A DNA stretch of 8,163 nt from the NCBI GenBank assembly GCA_031278315.1, contig JAITKS010000435.1, positions 1 through 8,163 on the forward strand, written 5' to 3'. The DNA comes from Planctomycetaceae bacterium. Lineage in GTDB: Bacteria; Planctomycetota; Planctomycetia; Pirellulales; Thermoguttaceae. Under the pieces are notes generated by a model. That model worked only from the letters and a program-made list of their open reading frames with translations, was not told the origin of the DNA and did no database searches. Position numbers and translations under genes: made by a program. Below, piece after piece: positions 6,311 through 8,163 of the stretch (the first letter of the stretch is position 1; each line of letters starts with the position of its first letter).

Positions 6311-7321
6311 ATGTTTTTAGTTATTGGCGGAAGTGGTTTTCTTGGCGGCGAAATCGTTTCTCAACTTGTAAGACGCGGCGATTCGGTTCGCGTGTTGACT
6401 CGCCGTTCTGTTACAAATAATGTAATTGAAGGTGTTGAATATTGCTTGGGTGATGTGTGTGATCGTGATTCACTTATGTCAGCGTGCTGCGGAGTTCATA
6501 CTGTTTTTCATACTGCGTCGATACCGAGTATCTCTGTTGATTGGCAGCCTTTCTATCAAACTAACGTACTTGGTACGCAAAATGTAATTGACGCATGTAT
6601 TTCAAAAGGAGTTCGGCGTCTAATTTATACTAGCAGCGCGAGTGTAACGTTTGATTGTAAATCTCAACCGGCAGCAGAGGAGACGTTACCTTACCCGAAA
6701 AAATGGCTAGCGCATTATCCTCGCAGCAAGGCGATGGCAGAGAATTTAACTCTTGAAATGGCGGGTAAGGCGACAGGATTGTTGACATGTTCGATACGTC
6801 CGCATTTAATTATCGGTGCGAAAGACCGGCATCTGATTCCGAGATTGCTAGATCGGGCAAAAAAAGGGAAATTATTTAGAGTCGGTGACGGTACGAATTT
6901 GGTCGATATTATTTTTGTAGAAAATGCAGCTGCGGGACATATACAAGCAGCTGATTCGCTTAAAGATGAAAATAGTCCGGTCAATGGGAATGCGTACTTT
7001 ATTTCGCAGGGTGAGCCGGTAAATTGCTGGAGTTGGATCGATGATATTTTAGAATCGTGCGGATTACCAAAAGTGTCAAAGTCTATTTCATTTAACAGAG
7101 CGTGGATTCTAGGAACCGCACTAGAATTATGGTACAAAATTTTCAAACTAAAAGGTGAACCATTAATGACAAGATTTTTAGCCGCACAATTATCTCAAAC
7201 GCATTATTTAAACATCGCCAAAGCAAAAAATGATTTCAACTACAAACCAATAATTGCAATGGAAGAAGGAATGGAAAAACTAAAAAATATACTCAAAGGA
7301 AATTCTAAAAATCTCACATAA
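6311..7321 (+). CDS. NAD(P)-dependent epimerase/dehydratase-family reductase, OleD-like
   Basis: Extended short-chain dehydrogenase/reductase of 336 residues. The Rossmann motif GGSGFLG is at residues 6-12, the acidic GDVCD at 48-52, and the catalytic set is the serine in YTSSAS (106-111) with Y136 and K140 (YPRSK). The closest match from memory is the 3-beta-hydroxysteroid dehydrogenase/OleD group: FYQTNVLGTQNVIDAC (81-96), SIRPHLIIGAKDRHLIPRLL (161-180), VGDGTNLVDIIFVENAA (191-207), AYFISQGEPV (228-237) and MTRFLAAQLSQTHYLNI (286-302) are hallmarks. OleD reduces 2-alkyl-3-oxoalkanoates in long-chain olefin synthesis, but no oleA, oleB or oleC is here, so the substrate is uncertain. The start is the only ATG near the motif; the Shine-Dalgarno is poor. 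A 12-bp tandem repeat covers the stop codon. Confidence 0.86.
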   Translation: MFLVIGGSGFLGGEIVSQLVRRGDSVRVLTRRSVTNNVIEGVEYCLGDVCDRDSLMSACCGVHTVFHTASIPSISVDWQPFYQTNVLGTQNVIDACISKGVRRLIYTSSASVTFDCKSQPAAEETLPYPKKWLAHYPRSKAMAENLTLEMAGKATGLLTCSIRPHLIIGAKDRHLIPRLLDRAKKGKLFRVGDGTNLVDIIFVENAAAGHIQAADSLKDENSPVNGNAYFISQGEPVNCWSWIDDILESCGLPKVSKSISFNRAWILGTALELWYKIFKLKGEPLMTRFLAAQLSQTHYLNIAKAKNDFNYKPIIAMEEGMEKLKNILKGNSKNLT

Positions 7322-7332
7322 AATCTCACATA
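7309..7332 (+). repeat. Exact 12-bp tandem duplication across a stop codon
   Basis: AAATCTCACATA occurs twice back to back (7309-7320 and 7321-7332), covering the last codons and TAA of the OleD-like gene. The second copy is in phase and again ends in TAA. It is probably a slippage event and leaves the protein unchanged. Confidence 0.85.
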
Positions 7333-7402
7333 AAAAATTTGTAACTATTCAGCCGTGTTATCATCTCCGACTCTTATTAACCGCAGAAAACACCGTGAAT
7401 AA

Positions 7403-7437
7403 AATTTTGTAATATATCAGTGAAATATTACAAAATT
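7403..7437. repeat. Solo copy of the dispersed palindrome; possible bidirectional terminator
   Basis: A perfect 13-bp stem (7403-7415 with 7425-7437) around loop ATCAGTGAA. It contains the 19-bp terminal motif of the inserted element without any mismatch (7409-7427). It lies between the converging OleD-like and Rpn-type genes, and the stem has T-runs on both strands, so it may stop transcription from both sides. It is much more AT-rich than typical intrinsic terminators, so that role is tentative. Confidence 0.5.
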
Positions 7438-7438
7438 A

Positions 7439-7777
7439 TCAAACAAGATATTCTCTGAAATCATCAAGAGATTCACAATCCAACGCCTGTTGAAACAATG
7501 AGTCAATCGCGATTAAATCCGTATATGAGTTAATACTATTCTGAATATCACGCGGAACAGGAACATTAAATCGCTTGCTAAGGCATTTAATAACAAGTTC
7601 TTTAGTTTTTGTACAGACACCCCGCTCGATACCCCGCTCGATCCCTCGCTCGATACCTTGCGCTATACCTTGTTCGATGCCTTGTTCGATACCTTGTTCG
7701 ATGCCTTGTTCGAGACCTTGTTTGATACCTCTCTCGATACCTTGTTTTATGAATATATCTGCTGTTGTTTCTATCAT
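7439..7777 (-). CDS. Free-standing Rpn C-terminal domain protein (RpnS-like, tandem duplicate)
   Basis: The 112-residue product has no nuclease domain. Residues 1-12 are MIETTADIFIKQ, and 13-52 are exactly ten four-residue units (GIER, GIKQ, GLEQ, GIEQ and similar), predicted to form one long helix. Residues 54-112 form the tail typical of Rpn-family C-termini (LVIKCLSKRFNVPVP, then ALDCESLDDFREYL). In described Rpn systems the C-terminal part, made separately as RpnS, blocks the toxic nuclease RpnL. That role here is inferred. The start is unambiguous: GGAGG (7786-7790) sits 8 bases before ATG, and the only codons upstream in frame before a stop (7799-7801) spell DPEEVKK with no start codon. 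It is a 369-bp in-frame duplicate of the adjoining copy, 27 bp away, very similar in sequence and probably cotranscribed with it. Confidence 0.8.
   Translation of the reverse strand: MIETTADIFIKQGIERGIKQGLEQGIEQGIEQGIEQGIAQGIERGIERGIERGVCTKTKELVIKCLSKRFNVPVPRDIQNSINSYTDLIAIDSLFQQALDCESLDDFREYLV
7622..7741 (-). repeat. Ten 12-bp repeats encoding GIxx units (downstream copy)
   Basis: Ten contiguous 12-bp units, on the minus strand of the form GGTATCGARCRA, encode GIER/GIKQ/GIEQ variants. The period is exactly in phase, so slippage changes helix length without a frameshift. Confidence 0.9.
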
Positions 7778-7785
7778 TTTTTTTA

Positions 7786-7790
7786 CCTCC
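7786..7790 (-). promoter_or_regulatory. Strong ribosome-binding site fixing the start of the downstream copy
   Basis: GGAGG within CAGAGGAGGTAAAAAAA, 8 bases before the ATG at 7777. It is the clearest Shine-Dalgarno in the window; most other genes here have none that is obvious. Confidence 0.85.
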
Positions 7791-7804
7791 TCTGGGTCTC
7801 AAAA

Positions 7805-8146
7805 TTATCTAACAAGATAGCTCCTAAAATCATCAAGAGATTCGCAGTCCAACGCTTGATAAAACAATGATTCAAGCGCAATTAAATCCGAATATGAGTT
7901 AATGCTATTCTGAATATCATGCGGAACAGGAACATTAAATCGCTTGCTAAGGCATTTAATAACATGTTCTTTAGTTTTTGTACAGGCACCTCGCTCGATA
8001 CCCCGCTCGATACCTCGCTCGATACCTCGCTCTATACCTTGTTCTATACCTTGTTCGATACCTTGTTTGATACCTCGCTCGATACCTTGTTTGATACCTC
8101 TCTCGATACCTTGTTTTATGAATACATCTGCTGTTGTTTCTATCAT
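7805..8146 (-). CDS. Nested RpnS-like small protein from an internal start
   Basis: A 113-residue product starting at the ATG at 8146, inside and in frame with the presumed longer Rpn gene. GGAGG (8155-8159) lies 8 bases upstream. The product has the composition described for RpnS: a leading helix with four-residue repeats (residues 13-52) and a variable-type C-terminal domain. It differs from the downstream duplicate at scattered positions, including several of the GIxx units and the C-terminal tail. RpnS is known to bind and silence the full-length toxin; here this is inferred from architecture only. Confidence 0.7.
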   Translation of the reverse strand: MIETTADVFIKQGIERGIKQGIERGIKQGIEQGIEQGIERGIERGIERGIERGACTKTKEHVIKCLSKRFNVPVPHDIQNSINSYSDLIALESLFYQALDCESLDDFRSYLVR

Positions 8147-8163
8147 TTTTTTTACCTCCTCTG
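7805..8163 (-). CDS. 3' end of an Rpn-family (PD-(D/E)XK nuclease) gene, running off the window
   Basis: The frame is open from the stop at 7805-7807 to the window edge. The codons before the ATG at 8146 read (P)EEVKK, the same as in the duplicate copy, where the preceding CCA is visible. This suits the interior of an Rpn-type protein whose nuclease domain would lie beyond 8163. The visible part has MIETTADVFIKQ, ten GIxx units, then a 60-residue tail (VIKCLSKRFNVPVPHDIQ, SLFYQALDCESLDDFRSYLV). Rpn proteins are PDDEXK_2 nucleases first linked to recombination and later to phage defence as gene-within-gene toxin-antitoxin systems. If the frame is interrupted just outside the window, this would instead be a second small free-standing gene starting at 8146. 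Confidence 0.6.
   Translation of the reverse strand, partial: EEVKKMIETTADVFIKQGIERGIKQGIERGIKQGIEQGIEQGIERGIERGIERGIERGACTKTKEHVIKCLSKRFNVPVPHDIQNSINSYSDLIALESLFYQALDCESLDDFRSYLVR
7991..8110 (-). repeat. Ten 12-bp repeats encoding GIxx units (upstream copy)
   Basis: Ten in-phase 12-bp units encode GIER, GIKQ, GIER, GIKQ, GIEQ, GIEQ and four GIER. The number equals that in the downstream copy, but the order of unit types differs, which suggests shuffling or conversion within the repeat tract. Confidence 0.9.
8155..8159 (-). promoter_or_regulatory. In-frame internal ribosome-binding site
   Basis: GGAGG, 8 bases before ATG 8146. It is also read as Glu-Glu-Val codons (GAG GAG GTA) of the longer frame, so one sequence serves as coding and as a translation start signal. 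Confidence 0.75.

Noticed and set aside
6715..7146. 143-codon minus-strand frame inside the OleD-like gene
   Set aside because: Antisense shadow; the plus-strand protein has all its family motifs.
7575..7870. Plus-strand and alternative minus-strand frames rich in SIPR, RYR or DALF repeats over the Rpn repeats
   Set aside because: They are shadow frames produced by the 12-bp repeats; the frame with GIxx units, a strong Shine-Dalgarno and the Rpn-type tail is the real one.

Overview
The window is AT-rich and loosely packed. About 72% is coding, in eight genes or gene parts separated by long, repeat-laden gaps. An intact lpxD implies a Gram-negative-type cell with lipid A. The acetyltransferase, the 191-residue hypothetical protein and the OleD-like reductase resemble, from memory, families typical of Planctomycetota. 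A low-GC planctomycete or a related PVC-group lineage is therefore my best guess, made without any database search.

Layout: positions 1-88 hold a truncated copy of a dispersed element. Three minus-strand housekeeping-type genes follow: ornithine carbamoyltransferase (90-1022), a GNAT acetyltransferase (1413-1970) and lpxD (2143-3192). The gaps between them (390 and 172 bp) are too large for a tight operon. A 540-bp gap with two strong inverted repeats precedes a plus-strand conserved hypothetical gene (3733-4308). The 725-bp gap at 4309-5033 contains a 26-28-bp tandem repeat array. The array is interrupted by a 234-bp MITE-like element with 19-bp terminal inverted repeats and a cloverleaf-like GC-rich core. 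Next is a minus-strand lipoprotein of the BtuF/FecB binding-protein class (5034-6059), then a divergent OleD-like NAD(P)-dependent reductase (6311-7321).

The right end is the most interesting part. Two near-identical minus-strand reading frames (7439-7777 and 7805-8146) match the C-terminal domain of Rpn-family (recombination-promoting nuclease) proteins, including an exact run of ten four-residue GIxx repeats in each. The upstream copy stays open to the window edge in the same frame (PEEVKK-like codons). It is probably the 3' end of a full-length Rpn nuclease gene with a perfect Shine-Dalgarno and ATG embedded in frame. That is the architecture described for Rpn gene-within-gene toxin-antitoxin/antiphage systems, where the small internal product (RpnS) neutralises the large one (RpnL). 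The downstream copy is a 369-bp tandem duplication of that 3' end, cut off by stop codons, so it could be made only from the formerly internal start: in effect a free-standing RpnS-like gene.

A second theme is a palindromic motif, GTAATATATCAGTGAAATA and variants, found at least five times (with a sixth degenerate copy), always between genes. In two places it bounds homologous element sequence. One of these copies is inserted in the tandem array, and deleting it with one copy of AAATTGA restores a normal repeat unit.
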